Part shown: positions 1 through 10,753 of the stretch, in pieces
How the letters are laid out: every line of letters starts with the position of its first letter
How positions within the stretch are numbered: position 1 is the first letter of the stretch
Source of the DNA: Rhinocladiella similis
Taxonomy: Eukaryota > Ascomycota > Eurotiomycetes > Chaetothyriales > Herpotrichiellaceae
Reading direction: 5' to 3'
DNA length: 64,000 bases
Assembly: GCA_024082115.1 (NCBI GenBank)
Contig: JAMRYE010000003.1
Coordinates: 3,844,001 to 3,908,000 of the forward strand
Made by a program: the position numbers and the translations under genes
Notes under the pieces: model-generated
The model's database searches: none
What the model was told of the DNA's origin: nothing
What the model saw: the letters and a program-made list of their open reading frames with translations, nothing else

Positions 1-517
1 GCATGTACGTGGAGGAAGAGAGGCAAGGAACTTCACGGAAGCTGTAGATGGGAAGCTGAAGGTCGAAAAGGTCATCGCTTGCGGGGGGTTCTTCGGCGGC
101 AGACTCAGCGAAGGCTTGCACAAGATGGGAAACGAGACATTTGAGAGACGGGTAGAGATACCAGCACAGTTCGCGGAGACAGAAGACATGTGGGGGCTGC
201 AGATCTTTTGTTATTCATTGCAAGAAAGTCATAGAATTCGCCATGCTGGTAGAAAGCCTTCAGAGTTTAGAAACTCTTTCATAGGGCAAAGGCACTGCTC
301 AACGAAGGTGAAGAGACTAAACATTTGAGTTGAAGATGGGAGAAGCCTGACGAATGCTGAGGTGTGCAAAAGGGATAACTCCCATGCTACAGACCTTTGC
401 CATTGTACTCCTTTACCTTACTACCTACAGCCACTTCACATGCATTCTGAAAGCACTTTTCCCCGGAGGCAGCCTGGCTTCGTGACTCAACACCCTACCT
501 TGTCCGCAGAGCGTCAA
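1..517. other. Left edge, no supported gene
   Basis: No gene can be supported here. On the minus strand a frame is open from an ATG at 189 to the window edge (63 codons), and a second minus frame over 1-150 also lacks stops. Either could be the first exon of a minus-strand gene running off the left edge, but no domain or clear splice pair is visible. The rest is the 3' flank of the nitroalkane-oxidase-like gene that ends at 518. Confidence 0.3.
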
Positions 518-1850
518 TCACTTCTCTGGCCCAAAGGTGGTCTCCCAAGGATCATACGCGTCTTGAGCAAAGATGGCTTCAATCTGTCTTCGTCGAACGC
601 CGACGTTGCCACCGTCAAAAATCGGCAGGACAACAGCATCGTTCAGCAGGTCTCCAAATGGCTGGTTTCGCGAGTATGCGGACACCCCCACTAGATTGAT
701 AGCATCCATGACACACTCAACAGCACTTTCGGATCCAAAAATTTTGGCTTCATAGCAGAGCTCGGCTCCAAACCGGGTGGTGCCAAAACAACAGGCCGCC
801 TTCCAGACCAGAGCTCTTGTTGCTTCGCATCGAGTCTTGATCCTGATCAACAGGTCGGCCACGCTTTGTTTGTGGATCATTGCCTCCTTCGAGCCTCGAC
901 GGTTTTCTTTGGCCCAGGCGAGAACCCGATCAAACGTCTGTCGCATGATGCCCACGCCCATCGCGCCCACGAGCGCGGCGGAGGCAGTGAATGTCATCTC
1001 GACCAAATCTGCTCCTTTCCCGGGAGGAGCAAGCAGGTTGGATCTGGGAACACGCAAGTTCTTGAAGCGAACGTGCGGCCCATTGACCGCTGTGTGACCA
1101 ATGGTCTCGGGATGAGAGAGGACAGAGTATGCGCTCGGATCGTTCTTAGCGATATCCTCTCGCGTGACAATGATGATAGCCGTCTGCCCGCGAACGTCCT
1201 CGACGGGAGCTGAGCACTCGACGCGGCATAGCACACACTGCACGTCCGCGCCCCTATCGTCCCAGCCTGAACAATTGGTCGCCCAGATCTGCAGCATGTC
1301 GGCAACGAATTCCACATGATCAAGAACACTGTGCACTCACCTTTTCGCCATTTATGATATATTCGTCGCCTTGCAATCGAGCGACAGTCTCAAAACCTGA
1401 CGCACCCGCCTCTGCAAAGTTCGCACTCCCTCCTGGCTCCGAGAACACAAGACTGGCAAGCGGCGTTCCTGTACCGTCGAGAAATGGCTCGAAGAACCTG
1501 TTGTGTTCGGAGGAGCCGGCCATGATCAAGGGTGTCAAACCCAGTCCGGTTCCTAGAATAGTTAAAGAGGCGCTGGTTTCGACAGCATAAAACTCTTCCA
1601 CGACAAGAGCAGCCTCAATCAGAGGGCCGCCTGCTCCGCCGAGCTCTTTTGGAATCTGAGCCTTTATCAGGCCGGCCTTGACGGCTTCAGCGTAGATGGG
1701 CTGAGTTGAACGAAAGCGATCCTCCCACGCCGAAGATGATGCTCCTTGGGCCTCATATATCGACCTTGCCGCCTGGAGGTTAGCACGGGCAAATCCCCTG
1801 ATGGCATTTCGGGTAGCCAATTGTTCTGGCGACAACTGAAAATCAATCAT
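518..1850 (-). CDS. Nitroalkane oxidase-like flavoprotein (acyl-CoA dehydrogenase superfamily)
   Basis: Two exons, 1850-1341 and 1288-518, with a 52-nt intron (GTGAGT..GCAG), give 426 aa. The fold is that of FAD-containing acyl-CoA dehydrogenases: a helical N-terminal domain, the FSEPGGSANF flavin/substrate loop near residue 140, then the C-terminal helical domain. The loop that normally supplies the catalytic Glu reads FDGGNVGVRRRQ (Asp about residue 395), followed by YDPWETTFG. This Asp-for-Glu change and its flanks are hallmarks of fungal nitroalkane oxidase, which turns nitroalkanes into aldehyde or ketone plus nitrite and H2O2. I therefore prefer that call to a beta-oxidation dehydrogenase. 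No targeting peptide is evident and there is no PTS1-type C-terminus. The start at 1850 matches the family N-terminus; upstream in-frame codons lack similarity. Substrate is inferred, not shown. Confidence 0.85.
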
Positions 1851-2991
1851 TTTGCTGAACACACAGTCGGAGATTGACTTGTGAATGTTTGAAGCAACAG
1901 AAAGGACACCTTCAAAGCAGAGCAAGTGACGACCATGGTTTATATGCCAGGCACAATGCTAGTCATCAGTCTGTTCGATAATACATTCCGAATCGAGTTG
2001 GTGCCATGGGTCAGCCCAGTCGCCGGATCTGGGTAGGCGGAAACCTTCCGGTGCACCGCATTTAAGGCTGTGTTATATAAGCCAGGTACATGCTACCCTG
2101 CACCTAGCCCAAGACATCATGCAGGTAAGATGATACAGTCATCTCCATGGACTACAATGGAACAAATTTCACGAGCTGCTCAAAATTGCGAGATGCCGCC
2201 GCCATTACTAATGACGGAGAATACTTTCTCGGAAGAATCAACTCGGCAATTGTGTTGGGTCAAGACTGGTCAGAACTGCCACAATCACAGCATCCAAGGG
2301 CGTCATTTGGCACTGTTTGGCAAACGATTCATGGTGAGAAATGGACAGAACGTAAGCCCGAGGGGCTGTATGACCCGGAATCTTACTCGGCCTGCCATCC
2401 ACTCTTTGCGGAAGAAACATATGTCCCATGGTTAACACAACAGAAACGGGAAAACGTCGAGTACAGATCGAAAAGAGAAAACACAGAGTACGCTCAGGAC
2501 ATCCATCCTTCACGGCAGATTTTGCTGCATCAAGACTCAGTGTTGTACACTATACACTGTAAAAGCGTCTGTGGTCGGACCTTGCGTGTTGGCTTCGTCT
2601 GCTTGTTAGATCTCTGCGACTTGTAAGTGTACAGCGTTCTGGATGCGAAATGATCAAGATGTATGGGTAGTATGTCACGGGCAGAAGAGTCTGGTAGGTA
2701 TGCAGTCTCGTGTTGATCGACTTGGCCTGGTTTCATAAGAATCCCGGTGGGTGATCGAGGTATAGACAACGTTCTCACGCAGCGGTTTGTTTACTCTTGG
2801 TTGCAGTGAAGATATTGTGATGTGGTGAATTTCAATACAAGCGGGCGTATTCACTGCAGCTTCTGCTGCGCTGCTGTGAGAATTCCACGTTGATGAGATC
2901 TCCTCTTCCCTCATCCTCCTTCCATCAATTCTCTCCTTACCAGCCTCCGTCTTTCCAGCAGTCGATTCGTTGCAGACTTGCATTTGCCATC
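1851..2991. promoter_or_regulatory. Divergent intergenic region
   Basis: This separates the leftward nitroalkane-oxidase-like gene from the rightward GH76 gene and must hold both promoters. It contains a 159-codon plus-strand ATG frame (2147-2626) with no recognisable domain, overlapped by other open frames; I do not call it a gene. Confidence 0.5.
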
Positions 2992-4434
2992 ATGTATGGC
3001 TTTACGCTCGCTTTGTTCCTCTTCATTGTTTCGATTCCGGCAGCTGTACTGCCAATCGCTCTCGATGTCGACGACCGAAGTGAGTTGATGGGTTCTGGTT
3101 TGAACTAGAGTCATGACATTGATGACAATGGCTAGGTTCGGTCCTCACGGTAGCTGCGACCATTGCGTCTGGCTTGCAAGAGCTCTACAATGGCAATCGT
3201 AGCGGCGGCACCCTTGGAAAGTGGCCTTTTCCGCCATACTACTGGTAAGCCACGGAATCACTTCGTGCTTCAACATGCTCGGCGATTGACAATGAGAAGG
3301 TGGGAGTCTGGCGGTGCTTGGAGTGGTATGATGGAGTACTGGCATTACACTGGAGACACCTCGTACAACAATGTCATGATCGAAGCTCTCGTTTCTCAAC
3401 TAGGCCCAGCGAACGACTTCAACATGCCCTCTGAAGCCTTGGATGAGGGAAATGACGACCAAGCCTTTTGGGTGTTTGCTGCAATGTCCGCCGAAGAGTA
3501 TTCCTTCCCTCAGCCACCTGCGCCGGCTCCTTCCTGGCTCAAGATCGTCGAGAACTCATGGCAAGACTACGTGGTTCGGTGGAATACTTCGATGTGTAAT
3601 GGAGGTCTCAAATGGCAATTTCACCCAGAAAATGCAGGCTACTACTACAAGAATACTGTCTCGAATGGCGCCTTCTTTCAACTCTCGGCCCGGTTGGCAA
3701 GACTCACAGGAAACCAGACATACTTCCACTGGGCGAACAAGATATGGGACTGGACTGCCGGTGTTGGCCTCATCGACAATATCTACAATGTGTTTGATGG
3801 CACTGATGAGAAAATCAATTGTACCGGTGTTGATCATCATCAGTGGACATACAATGTCGGCTTATTCTTGTACGGCGCCGCAGTGCTACAAAATCTTACC
3901 AATGGCTCTTCTCCTTGGGTTGAGAGAACTGTTGGTCTGCTCGCAGCCACGAACACTTTCGTCTCCCCATTTGAGAATGCAACCAATATTCTCTTTGAGG
4001 CAGAATGTGAGCTCGGCATGACCTGCAATACTGACCAACTCTCCATGAAAGCTTACCTGCTTCGATGGCTGGCCGCGACCTCCATCATGGCACCCTTCAC
4101 CGCAGGACGTGTGGGTGAAATCGTTCGAGCTTCTGCACGGGGCGCCGCGAGAGCATGCGCGGGCAATAGCAACGGCCTTACTTGCGGATCAAAGTGGTAC
4201 ATCGATGGTTGGGATGGAACCAGCGGTCTGGGACAGCAACTATCCGCCATGGAAGCAATGTATGCACTCTTGGTCAATCATACAGATGCGCCAATGACCT
4301 TGTGGGGAGTTCACATCCGACCTGCTTCTCCCTCCCTCTTTATTGCTGTCACTGCCACTCAAAAGCTTCCCACTGCCAGTAAAACAGCACGGCCGCTGTT
4401 CGACAATCATGGCGGTAGTATCACAACGCTCTAG
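2992..4434 (+). CDS. GH76 family glycosidase, DCW1/DFG5-like (mannan endo-1,6-alpha-mannosidase)
   Basis: Three exons (2992-3079, 3136-3244, 3300-4434) give 443 aa; both introns are short, and splicing restores the PPYYWWESG motif expected at the start of the GH76 core. The N-terminus is a hydrophobic signal peptide (about residues 1-22), so the protein is secreted. The catalytic Asp pair lies in GNDDQAFW (D118/D119). Several N-x-S/T glycosylation sites follow. Family members act on alpha-1,6-mannan and in fungi help cross-link GPI-mannoproteins into the wall. Members usually end in a Ser/Thr-rich stretch and a GPI-attachment signal; here the last 40 residues are short and show no clear GPI signal, so either the enzyme is soluble or an unseen 3' intron changes the C-terminus. 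The core call is firm, the C-terminus is not. Confidence 0.85.
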
Positions 4435-5093
4435 CGTGAGATACAGAGCGTCGCAACCGCGAGCGAAATCGTAGTAGAGTCCTAAGCATCGCCGCTGGAC
4501 CAAGCCAAGCTCTTATGTTAGGTACGTGCATGACCGAATGCGAGCTGGAGCCAGGAGCTTGAAGTCCTGGCACATGGTGGTTCAAGCACAAGACTGCTCG
4601 AGCTATTTCGACAGAAGCACAATGATCAAGTGTTTGTGATCAATAATGCCGCTATGGTTCTGTGATTTTCTATTTCGTGTGCACAATCAAGACCCAGCAT
4701 CTCGAATTCCATCTGAAAACGCCCATGCCAGGATTTCTTATCTCCGTTGTATACTCGACTCGCAATGGGCAATGAATTCTTATCGACTCTTGCTGATGGG
4801 AAGTGATAGTCTTTTGATGCCCCCTAACAATATGCAGCTCACTTTACGCTTCGTCTACTAGATCAGCGAGGCAGCTTTCATGGCAGGTTATGGCTTGACG
4901 TTCAGCAGCCAGCTATGTGCCGCTTTCGATAAAAGAGGTTGCGTTGGACTTTAGGCAAATAAATACGATATCCCCGAGATCCGAATGAGATCTCCAACCA
5001 TCACGACCTTCCCAGGTATATGATTGTAGGATTAATACATACATCAGAGACGAATGAGTCTTCTAACCCTATGACAATAATATTGACAACAGC
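4435..5093. other. Intergenic region
   Basis: Downstream of the GH76 gene and upstream of the next plus-strand gene. It is AT-richer than the flanking exons. I see no coding potential, RNA gene or repeat worth naming. Confidence 0.4.
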
Positions 5094-6861
5094 ATGACTC
5101 GTAGAGCGCGTTGCGAGGCTAGCCCCTCCTTTCACGACATTCAGGTTGACAAGTCGCTACAACGACTACAAAGGAGGATTGCGTCCCAACCTCCCCCTGG
5201 ATTCGAACAGAAATTCCAATTCGTGGACGGATTGAAGAGCAAAGCCGAGCGGAAAAAGACCAGAGCCTTCATTACAAAACAGCACTACCGGCGGAAGAGG
5301 TATGAGAATCTTGAGTCTGCAAGTCTTTCCCTGCACAGTTCGACCACCACTGGTGCAGCCCTATCGGCTCCGAGGGCCATGCCCAAGGACGAGGAGCGCG
5401 AGATTGTCGAAACCCACATCAAGTTGAGCTCTCACGGAGTTAGAGATTCTTTCATTGACCATCTAGGTCGTGGGAGGTCTGACCCGTTCAATTCTTATCC
5501 GATACTGGCTACACGAGATGTGCATGAATTGGTCGACCATTACTACTTTGTGATACCATCACTCGTACACCGTCATTGGCATAGAGCCGTGCGCAAGCCA
5601 CGCTCATGTTGGGATCTCTTTAACCTGTATCGAAAGCATGAGATACCATTCTTATGCATGCTGCATCACGCCGCGCTCCACCTGGCAACCCTAAAGGGTC
5701 AGAAAGAGTCTCTTCAAACGATGGAATTTAAGCAGCGCTCTTTAGAGGCTGTGAACAGAAGCCTTCAGCCGCTCGAAGGCCCTTGTGATGAATGGACCAT
5801 GATGGGTGTAGGTCTACTCGCAAACGCAGAAGTACGTTTTCGAACCTCTCGATTTCCAATCACACTAACGTAGCAGCGTGTCTGGGGAGACCGTCAGATA
5901 GCAAGACTACACTGGGGAGCCCTTAAACGACTCTTGCTTGAGCGTGGAGGCTTCCCTGCACTACAACACAATCCACCGATGCACACAAAGATTGTTTGGT
6001 ACGCGTCGCCCACCCTTTCCAAGAAAACGAACGCTGACGAGTCAAAGGAGTTTTATAGCACTCTCTTGGCCAACAATGGAAGGAAACCCAGCCTATCTCG
6101 ATGAAACTTCAGATTCGGTCGGCATCTCGACGGGAACTCGAACCCAACTCTCCGGATCCGCATACGACCGGAGCTGTGATGAATTCGTCCAGTTTTTGAA
6201 TCGACGGAAGGCTCAAACACTCAAGGCCTTGCCCTCAACTGCGGCTCAACATAAGGCTCTGAACAACCATCCGCTCCGGACAAGTTCGTTTCGAGCCGGG
6301 TCTGAGTTGTCCTCCGCCTTGGAGAATTTGGAGACAGGTTACAACGACTTTGACAAACGACGAGCTGTTGACAACTGCCGAATGGCATCCTTGATCCATC
6401 TGAACCTGATAATGGCTGAATTGGGAGATTTCTCGTCTCAGACGGAAAAGTATTTGGCAACGCTACAGCAGATCCTCGAGGACGATGAAGACGATAGCGA
6501 TTTGAGCGCAGAGCATCTGCTTTGGACGCTACTTTCCCTATCTACTGATCAAGGCCATTATGATCGAGTATGGAGAATGTCCCGACTCATTGGCGTTGTC
6601 AAGCGGACTAGCTCTGCGATGTGGTCAACCATTGAAAACGTCTTGCGCAACTTCCTGCGACTACCAGCAAATGCCAATGACCTCGGTCTTGTCCTTCAAG
6701 AATGGAACCATGAACGCTTCTTGCTGGAAGCCAAGTCTCCTGTCGATATTCTTGCGCAGCCAGTGGGATGGCCTACTGAAACAAGCCTGGAAGCGGGCGT
6801 GAATCAAACGCTATGCTCGACCCACTGTAACATATGTCCACTGAAGCCCGCCACATATTAA
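5094..6861 (+). CDS. Fungal-specific transcription factor-like protein, structure doubtful (possible pseudogene)
   Basis: Exon 1 (5094-5831) encodes a basic N-terminus with RAFITKQHYRRKR, as in many fungal regulators of the DUF3468/Fungal_trans_2 type, then helices leading into GLLANAE. Intron 1 (GTACGT at 5832) ends near 5873-5876, and exon 2 continues RVWGDRQIARLHWGALKRLL, which is typical of the family. At 5999 a GTACGC donor begins a second intron, but its best acceptor (TATAG, 6058, behind CTGAC) joins out of frame with the long downstream exon that ends at 6861. In-frame joins need poorer acceptors (6041 or 6173). No Zn2Cys6 motif is present, as in some family members. Either splicing is unusual or the gene carries a frameshift. 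A nuclear regulatory role is inferred from the family. Confidence 0.6.
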
Positions 6862-7396
6862 TACCATCTGGGGTGCGACATGATTTGCAGCGAATTCAGT
6901 CTGGCTACAGGCACAAAAGGACTTGAGCTGTCACACAATAGGTCAACGGAACCTAGGTCCCAAAGCTGAAGCATGGGAACTCGATAGCTACAGTTGCAGG
7001 CTTATAACTTCACCGTAGTTCTACGGTAATGCACTAAGACTGCGCCCATTGAGAATGTTCCCCGGCTTTGCGGTCGGGCTTTGGCAACAGACACAACGAA
7101 GTGCGACGATCCTCTCAACACCATGTTGTTCCTCGACGCCATGGTCTAGCCTTTCACGATGTTGGTCGACTCTAGTCATCGTAAAGCACATCGCCGGTGG
7201 AGAGTACCAACGAGAATCTGTCGAACAACGATTGCTATGTAAGTGGATGCTCGCCGGCGACCCACCATGACCTGCGACTTCCCGGGCTAATGAGAGACCG
7301 ACGACTTGCAACAGACAACTCCTCCTCCTTGTCACGGTGTCGCTGGTCGTCTGCGGTCTACTAGAAGCGAGTGACGCAGGCGTATCACTTCTCACC
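6862..7396. other. Intergenic region / promoter of the histidine-phosphatase gene
   Basis: This lies between two plus-strand genes. Short overlapping open frames occur on both strands with no domain support. In-frame codons continue upstream of the ATG at 7397 to 7337, but I prefer 7397 because CACCATGA is a good initiation context. Confidence 0.4.
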
Positions 7397-8674
7397 ATGA
7401 GTGGCCAGAAAGTGCTTGATGTCCACACGGATCCTGATCCTGGGGCCCAAGAGTCGCCGGGACATACACCAAGCAAGCCCAAGATACACAAGTACAAGTA
7501 CACCACGCTGCCGGGCTACTTTCTGCAAGATGACCCGAAGACGAGACCAGAGGAGTTTGAATTCATGAAGACGAACTTTGGGCTAGTACAGCGTTCGTAC
7601 GACTCGGACGAGAACCTACCAAATAAAGGTCGAGATATGACCGCCTGGCAGCGCTTCGAAAACCATATAACAACGCTCAATCGAGCAGAGGAGCGGAAGA
7701 GGCATGGATCTGAAGAAGGTGGCCACACACAATATAAGTTGATCTTCCTAGGTCGACACGGTAATGGGTACCACAACATCGCGGAACGATATTACGGGCG
7801 TGAAGCATGGGACTGTCACTATTCGGCGCTGGACGGAGATCCGGAGAATGTGATGGTCTGGTCGGATGCGCACTTGAGCAAGGAAGGACGCCGACAAGCT
7901 GCGGAGGTCAATGACTTTTGGAAGGCGCGGATCAAAGACGGGAAGATGAGTCTCCCGCAGACGTATTTCGTGAGCCCCCTGGATAGGGCTATGGAGACTG
8001 CACAAATCACGTTCAAGGGTCTTTTGGACAAGTTTGATCCGACGGTGATGGAGCGGCTGCGTGAAGGGACAGGCATACATACTTGCGACAGGCGCAGTGG
8101 TGTGTCGTATATTCGCGACCGCTATCCCGACTTTATCACGACGCGAGACCCCTTGCTTACGGAGCTGGATGAGTTCTGGGACCCGGATTTGAGAGAGCCC
8201 GAGGATGCACTGGCGACAAGGCTTGGAAAGTTGTTTGACCAATTAATGCGGAGCGAAGGATTCAGAGATTCGGAACGAATCAGTTTCACGAGCCATTCGG
8301 GCGCCATTGGCGCGATCTTGAGGGTCCTCGGGCACAGGCCCTTTTCATTAGGTACAGGTGCGGTCATTCCCGTTTTCATCAAGATTGAGAGGGAGGAGTT
8401 GGAGGAGAAGAGACATGGCGGTAAAGCGGAGGGAGGGAAGCATGCAAAGGTTGGCGATGACGATGGGGAACTTGATGGGCAGGAGAACGACGGTCTTGCT
8501 GATACAATGGCCGTGAATAAATCCAAATGGGGCCGAATACCGTCTTGTCCGGCCGATATGGATCTCAAGACCGTCGGGCAGAAACGCTGGAAGATGGATT
8601 TGAAAGAGTTTGTGACCGGCGTCGAAAACGGGACCGTCCAGATCGAGGAGGTTGCTTTCCGAGAAGCGCACTGA
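7397..8674 (+). CDS. Histidine phosphatase superfamily (phosphoglycerate mutase-like, Pmu1-type) protein
   Basis: A single exon of 425 aa. The histidine-phosphatase signature FLGRHGNGYHN places the phospho-accepting His at about residue 121, and TSHSGAIGA supplies the second active-site His near residue 300; SPLDRAMETA fits the conserved Arg region. The KYTTLPGYFLQDDP segment before the core is common to fungal Pmu1-like proteins. The last 80 residues hold a charged Lys/Glu/Gly/Asp-rich stretch unlikely to be structured. Members hydrolyse small phosphate esters, and true mutase activity is unlikely from the family. There is no signal peptide from the chosen start, so a cytosolic location is inferred. 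The substrate cannot be read from the sequence. Confidence 0.85.
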   Translation: MSGQKVLDVHTDPDPGAQESPGHTPSKPKIHKYKYTTLPGYFLQDDPKTRPEEFEFMKTNFGLVQRSYDSDENLPNKGRDMTAWQRFENHITTLNRAEERKRHGSEEGGHTQYKLIFLGRHGNGYHNIAERYYGREAWDCHYSALDGDPENVMVWSDAHLSKEGRRQAAEVNDFWKARIKDGKMSLPQTYFVSPLDRAMETAQITFKGLLDKFDPTVMERLREGTGIHTCDRRSGVSYIRDRYPDFITTRDPLLTELDEFWDPDLREPEDALATRLGKLFDQLMRSEGFRDSERISFTSHSGAIGAILRVLGHRPFSLGTGAVIPVFIKIEREELEEKRHGGKAEGGKHAKVGDDDGELDGQENDGLADTMAVNKSKWGRIPSCPADMDLKTVGQKRWKMDLKEFVTGVENGTVQIEEVAFREAH

Positions 8675-9319
8675 TACAGCAGTCTCGCGTGGATGCTGTG
8701 AAAGTGCAGCTCGGAGTGTTTGAATTGAAGACGCTATTGCTCCTTGTCCGCTCTGTATCAGCACTACTCTCCTGCGGCCCCTCGAGAGTGGTGTAAAGTG
8801 ATTGAGGGCGACGGTAATTGTGGACAACTCAATTCAAGTCGAGAAGTCCGAAACGCACCATTGGGTACTTTGTGCTGGGCCCTTCCCTAAAGGCAAATAC
8901 AACCATCTGCGATAATGGTGCCCTGCTCTGACGAACGTATGCATGACCGGCTGGAGAAGTCTACATCGCCGACAAGGCTAGTACATCGTGGAAAGAAGTG
9001 AGAATGTCACCAACCTGAGCGATAGAAGCTGGGCCTGGCCTCCTGGATCTACGTCGTGTTGGCGGTCAGCCTCTAAACATGGAATTTCAATATGTTGGCA
9101 TAACGACGATGGCTCATGCTGTCCTGGATAGATCAGCCCAACTTCAAGATTTCAAGATTTCAAGATTTGTTTCGAAACTGAACAGATACTAGTTGGAGGA
9201 AACTGACATCTTGCATTGTATACTAATACATGGATCATTAGTGTTAATCTATATCTACCCACGTGCTATCCATACAAGTAATACAGGTGACATGAGAGGC
9301 GAGTACAGTCGTCTTCTCT
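8675..9319. other. Convergent intergenic region with a short tandem repeat
   Basis: Shared 3' flank of the histidine-phosphatase gene (plus) and the Mtf2-like gene (minus). The only structure I see is an 8-nt repeat, TTCAAGAT, in just over three copies (listed separately). Confidence 0.5.
9143..9168. repeat. Short tandem repeat, TTCAAGAT x 3.25
   Basis: Three perfect copies of an 8-nt unit plus two further bases, in the 3' flank between convergent genes. No function is evident; a slippage-prone microsatellite is the simplest reading. Confidence 0.8.
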
Positions 9320-10753
9320 TCAGGTTGGTCTTCCTTCTATGGCTGCGCTGTTCAACCGTTTTGAGACGACACTGAGCCAGTGAAGGATCCGTGGGAACCA
9401 GAACATCTGCTCATGTCGCCGCCACCAAGGCCCGCCGCGACTGCCTAGCAGCGAGCCGGCGCCCTTCTCGTCCAGTTCGAGGTCGTCGGCGCGCTCGTCC
9501 TCTATCTGTCGAAGGATCCGGTAGGTTTCCTCGTTGAGCTCGACGCCGCTGCTTTCCATTTCTGAGAGGAGCGAGTCGATTTCTCGAAGCGACGACCGCG
9601 TCGACCACACGAGGTACATGAGTGAATTGTAGAATTGGGTGCTGGCGCCGAGAACGTAGCTCGTGTGCCCGAACGAGCGCATGCGTGGAAGGAGGTTGTG
9701 CGGGAGGTGCGACGAGGGGAAGTGGCGGATGTACAGGCGAAGAGCGAGGAGGAGAGCAGCAGGGTATACGTGGTGCAGGATGCTATGAGAGACGAGGATA
9801 TGGGTCTCGTTGTCTGACAGAGATTCTTCGTGGCTGCGTTGCTGAAGAGTCTCTGTGCTGGAGACGGAGGGGTTGGAAGCCTCCTGAGCAGCGTTGAATT
9901 CGCGCTCGGCGGCCTCGAGAGCTTGAGGAGGGTTGTCGGACTCGGCTCTCGAGAAGGAGAATCTCAGCGGGCCAATGTATCGTTGCCGCTTTACGGGCTT
10001 GGGACGCAGGTATGTTGCGAGGGAGAAGATCTGTGATTCGCAGACATGCCACATGGCGATATCGCCCCGTTCGGAAGGCGAAGTGGCTGCTGCTTGGAGC
10101 GCGGAGGAGATCTCAGTCATGCATTTGCGGACGGCAGCCTTGATGGATTCATTGAAGCCCTCGAAGCGACGGCTGTTGGCGATCTGTCTGAATGAGTGCT
10201 CATCAAGTGGGAGGTCTGAATCTCTGGGCTGTGGTCCAGTCGGGTCGAGTGTAGACTCTAGAGAATCCAGAGCTCCGTCTTGACCATGCTCCTCGTCTTG
10301 CTCGCGGGTGGCCAGTCTGGTATCGCGCGCAGCATTATAGCTCCGAACAGAAGTGGCAAAGATGTCGAGAATGCTTTCGATGTCCGTGTCCAATGCGTCG
10401 TCTTGAGGCGTTTGGTCCTTGACACCGACAGGCCCAGATCGTGACTCGTCAGGTGTGAAACGGAGGATGGTCTCGAATGCGCGACGTTCACTCGCTGTGA
10501 TCGTGGAGTTTACACTAGAGCCGGGAAATTCTGGCAGTCTGTTGGGTGAAGACTTTGACGCCTGGCGACCTCTCTGCTGAAGATAAGATTCCTCAGGAAG
10601 TGACAGAGGAATCCTGGATCCTTGTTTGCCATCGACGAACACCTTTGGGTAATCTGATACTAGTCGTCCCTGTGGTATTCGATGTATTCGCAGTGGTCGA
10701 CGAAGGATCGTCCTGGTTTGATAGAGAAACGGGAGCTCAATGCGGCCGGCCAT
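9320..10753 (-). CDS. Mtf2-like protein (mitochondrial RNA-processing/translation factor family)
   Basis: A single exon of 477 aa. The first 30 residues are Arg-rich with almost no acidic residues (RTILRRPLRIHRIPQGR), as in a mitochondrial presequence. The N-terminal half is low complexity and acidic. The C-terminal half holds the conserved helical block with ILHHVYPAALLLALRLY, then ASTQFYNSLMYLVW and an acidic segment before PWWRRHEQMFWFPRIL. This matches my recollection of the ascomycete Mtf2/Nam1-like C-terminal domain, whose yeast member couples mitochondrial transcription with RNA processing and translation. The family assignment is moderately sure; the matrix location is inferred from the presequence. 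It lies convergent with the phosphatase gene and head-to-head with the CCCH gene. Two further mitochondrial expression genes are within 9 kb. Confidence 0.65.
   Translation of the reverse strand: MAGRIELPFLYQTRTILRRPLRIHRIPQGRLVSDYPKVFVDGKQGSRIPLSLPEESYLQQRGRQASKSSPNRLPEFPGSSVNSTITASERRAFETILRFTPDESRSGPVGVKDQTPQDDALDTDIESILDIFATSVRSYNAARDTRLATREQDEEHGQDGALDSLESTLDPTGPQPRDSDLPLDEHSFRQIANSRRFEGFNESIKAAVRKCMTEISSALQAAATSPSERGDIAMWHVCESQIFSLATYLRPKPVKRQRYIGPLRFSFSRAESDNPPQALEAAEREFNAAQEASNPSVSSTETLQQRSHEESLSDNETHILVSHSILHHVYPAALLLALRLYIRHFPSSHLPHNLLPRMRSFGHTSYVLGASTQFYNSLMYLVWSTRSSLREIDSLLSEMESSGVELNEETYRILRQIEDERADDLELDEKGAGSLLGSRGGPWWRRHEQMFWFPRILHWLSVVSKRLNSAAIEGRPT

Noticed and set aside
1..189. 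Open minus-strand frame at the left edge starting at an ATG at 189
   Set aside because: Too short and featureless to call; two different minus frames are open here, so neither is distinguished. Sequence beyond the edge is needed.
2147..2626. 159-codon plus-strand ATG frame between the nitroalkane-oxidase-like and GH76 genes
   Set aside because: No domain, low-quality composition, overlapping frames on both strands, and it occupies the shared promoter region. Only expression data or a conserved homologue would change this.
5205..5216. GGATTCGAAC, resembling the reverse complement of a tRNA B box
   Set aside because: It lies inside the coding exon of the fungal regulator (PPPGFEQ), and no cloverleaf arms or A box can be paired around it.
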